Assembly: GCA_027924585.1 (NCBI GenBank) | Contig: BSBM01000200.1 | Span: 186,001-250,000 of the forward strand | Length of the DNA: 64,000 bases | DNA from: Larix kaempferi | Lineage: Eukaryota > Streptophyta > Pinopsida > Pinales > Pinaceae | Direction: 5' to 3' | Shown here: positions 62,601 to 64,000 of the stretch, one piece after another | How positions within the stretch are numbered: position 1 is the stretch's first letter | Layout of the letters: each line of letters begins with the position of its first letter | Position numbers and translations under genes: made by a program | Notes under the pieces: generated by a model | The model's database searches: none | Told to the model about the DNA's origin: nothing | Seen by the model: only the letters and a program-made list of their open reading frames with translations

Positions 62601-64000
62601 ATTCTATGTCAAAGCACCTTTCTATAGTTTGCGCATGCGTTTGGAAATAAGAAAAGCTTACTTCCACCGTTTTTTAAAATCACAGCTTCTAGAAGGTTTA
62701 CATGATTTCTTAAAAAACACGAGTTTTTAGAAAATGTGTTTTATTTCATAAATGGAATCAACAAAGTATGCACATTCTACGTCATAACGACTTTCTATAT
62801 TTTGCGCATTCGTCCGGAAATAAGAAAAGCTTACTTCTCCCATTTTTTAAAATCACAGCTTCTAGAAGGTTTACATGATTTCTTAAAAAACACGAGTTTT
62901 TAGAAAATGTGTTTTATTTCATAAATGGAATCAACAAAGTATGCACATTCTAAGTCATAACGACTTTCTATAGTTTGCGCATTCGTCCGGAAATAAGAAA
63001 AAATTACTACCACCATTTTTTAAAATCAAAGCTTCTAGAAGGTTTACATGATTTCGTAAAAAACATTAGTTTTTAGAAAATGTGTTTTATTTCATAAATG
63101 GAATCTACAAAGTATGCACATTCTACGTCATAACGAATTTCTATAGTTTGCGCATGCGTCCGGAAATAAGAAAAGCTTACCTCCCCCGTTTTTTAAAATC
63201 ACAGCTTCTAGAAGGTTTACATGATATCTTAAAAAACACGAGTTTTTAGAAAATGTGTTTTATTTCATAAATGGAATCAACAAAGTATGCACATTCTACA
63301 TCATAACGACTTTCTATAGTTTGCGCATGCGTCCGGAAATAAGAAAAGCTTACTTCCACCGTTTTTCAAAATCACAGCTTCTAGAAGTCTACATGATTTC
63401 TTAAAAAACACGAGTTTTTAGAAAATGTGTTTTATTTCAGAAATGGAATCAACAAAGTATGCACATTCTAATTCATAACGACTTTCTATAGTTTGCGCAT
63501 GCATTTGGAAATAAGAAAAGCTTACTTCCCTCGTTTTTTAAAATCACGGCTTATAGAAGGTTTACATGATTTCTTAAAAAACACAAGTTTTTATTAAATG
63601 TGTTTTATTTCATAAATGGAATCAACAAAGTATGCACATTCTACGTCACAACAACTTTCTATAGTTTGCGTATTCGACCGGAAATAAGAAAAGCTTACTT
63701 CCACAGTTTTTTAAAATCACAGCTTCTAGAATGTTTACATGATTTCGTAAAAAACACGAGTTTGTAGAAAATGTGTTTTATTTCGTCAATGGAATCAACA
63801 AAGTATGCACATTCTACGTCATAACGAGTTTCTATAGTTTGCGCATGCGTCCGGAAATAAGAAAAGCTTACTTCCCCTGTTTTTTAAAATCACAGCTTCT
63901 AGAAGGATTACATGATTTCTTAAAAAACACGAGTTTTTAGAAAATGTGTTTTATTTCATAAATGGAATCAACAAAGTATGCACATTCTACGTCATAACGA
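56494..64000 (+). repeat. Segment V: continuation matching Q and W of segment I
   Basis: One extra monomer (56494-56667) is followed by Q (56668-58916) and W (58917-64000). The offset from segment I is a constant 50964. The window ends inside a block X copy at the base equivalent to 13036. Private variants include TTTCAGAAATGG (63436), TTTTTATTAAATG (63588) and CACAACAACTTTC (63646). Confidence 0.88.

Larger units (their letters stand above)
1..64000 (+). repeat. Satellite array, 173-bp monomer, about 370 head-to-tail copies
   Basis: Taking GTTTTTAG as the phase origin, successive copies start at 1, 174, 347, 520 and 693, an exact 173-bp period. The same register, with one- to three-base slips, runs to the end of the window: 140 monomers to 24209, 93 to 40293, one truncated interval, 93 to 56494, then about 43. 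Every copy has the same orientation. The typical monomer has about 57 G/C in 173 bases and seven CpGs. AAGCTT (monomer 105-110) and TTCTAGAA (138-145) are present in most copies, so HindIII or XbaI digestion should give a 173-bp ladder. No unique sequence, gene or mobile element interrupts the array. The length is close to a nucleosome repeat, as in many centromeric satellites. I do not recognise the family or species. Confidence 0.98.

Noticed and set aside
1-64000. CRISPR array
   Set aside because: The repeats are contiguous 173-bp units with no unique spacers and no cas genes. The unit length and head-to-tail structure fit a eukaryotic satellite.

Overview
The window is one uninterrupted tandem satellite DNA array. 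From base 1 to base 64000 it consists of about 370 head-to-tail copies of an AT-rich monomer of 173 bp (33% GC by hand count on a typical copy), all in the same orientation. I see no gene, RNA gene, transposon, inversion or non-satellite spacer. The short open frames (up to 141 codons) all read through monomers and are not genes. This points to a eukaryotic heterochromatic block (centromeric, pericentromeric or subtelomeric) from a long-read assembly. The sequence does not let me name the species or the chromosomal position. Recurrent CpG-to-TpG/CpA variants suggest a genome with germline CpG methylation.

The array is a nested higher-order repeat (HOR). Segment I (1-13430) holds a 15-monomer unit (1-2593), a diverging second pass of it (2594-5703), a 13-monomer block Q (5704-7952) and a ~5.5-kb block W (7953-13430). 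Segment II (13431-24097) has no long copy elsewhere in the window. It has its own short-period HORs: a 5-mer tandem (15216-16945, with a shortened third copy at 18329-19020) and a 6-mer tandem of about 1038 bp (about 21096-24097). Segment III (24097-40290) and segment IV (40300-56493) are near-identical tandem copies offset by about 16203 bp, each carrying W and then the 15-mer region. Segment V (56494-64000) has one extra monomer, then repeats Q and W of segment I at an offset of 50964 bp. Bases 50791-64000 therefore recapitulate bases 1-13036, which hints at a still larger repeat of about 51 kb.

The most striking structure is the III/IV junction at 40291-40299. It is the only large break in the 173-bp register that I found: a 9-bp filler joins two different monomer phases and leaves the array 54 bp short. 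This looks like an end-joining or template-switch duplication, not in-register unequal crossing over. About 30 one- or two-base indels crowd into roughly 29.7-37.7 kb and are absent from the sister copy, which may mark poor consensus quality. At the monomer level, a CpG-rich box resembling an NRF1 site abuts an ETS-like CCGGAAAT, and a 10-bp palindrome matches a two-unit heat-shock element. Both recur in most monomers.
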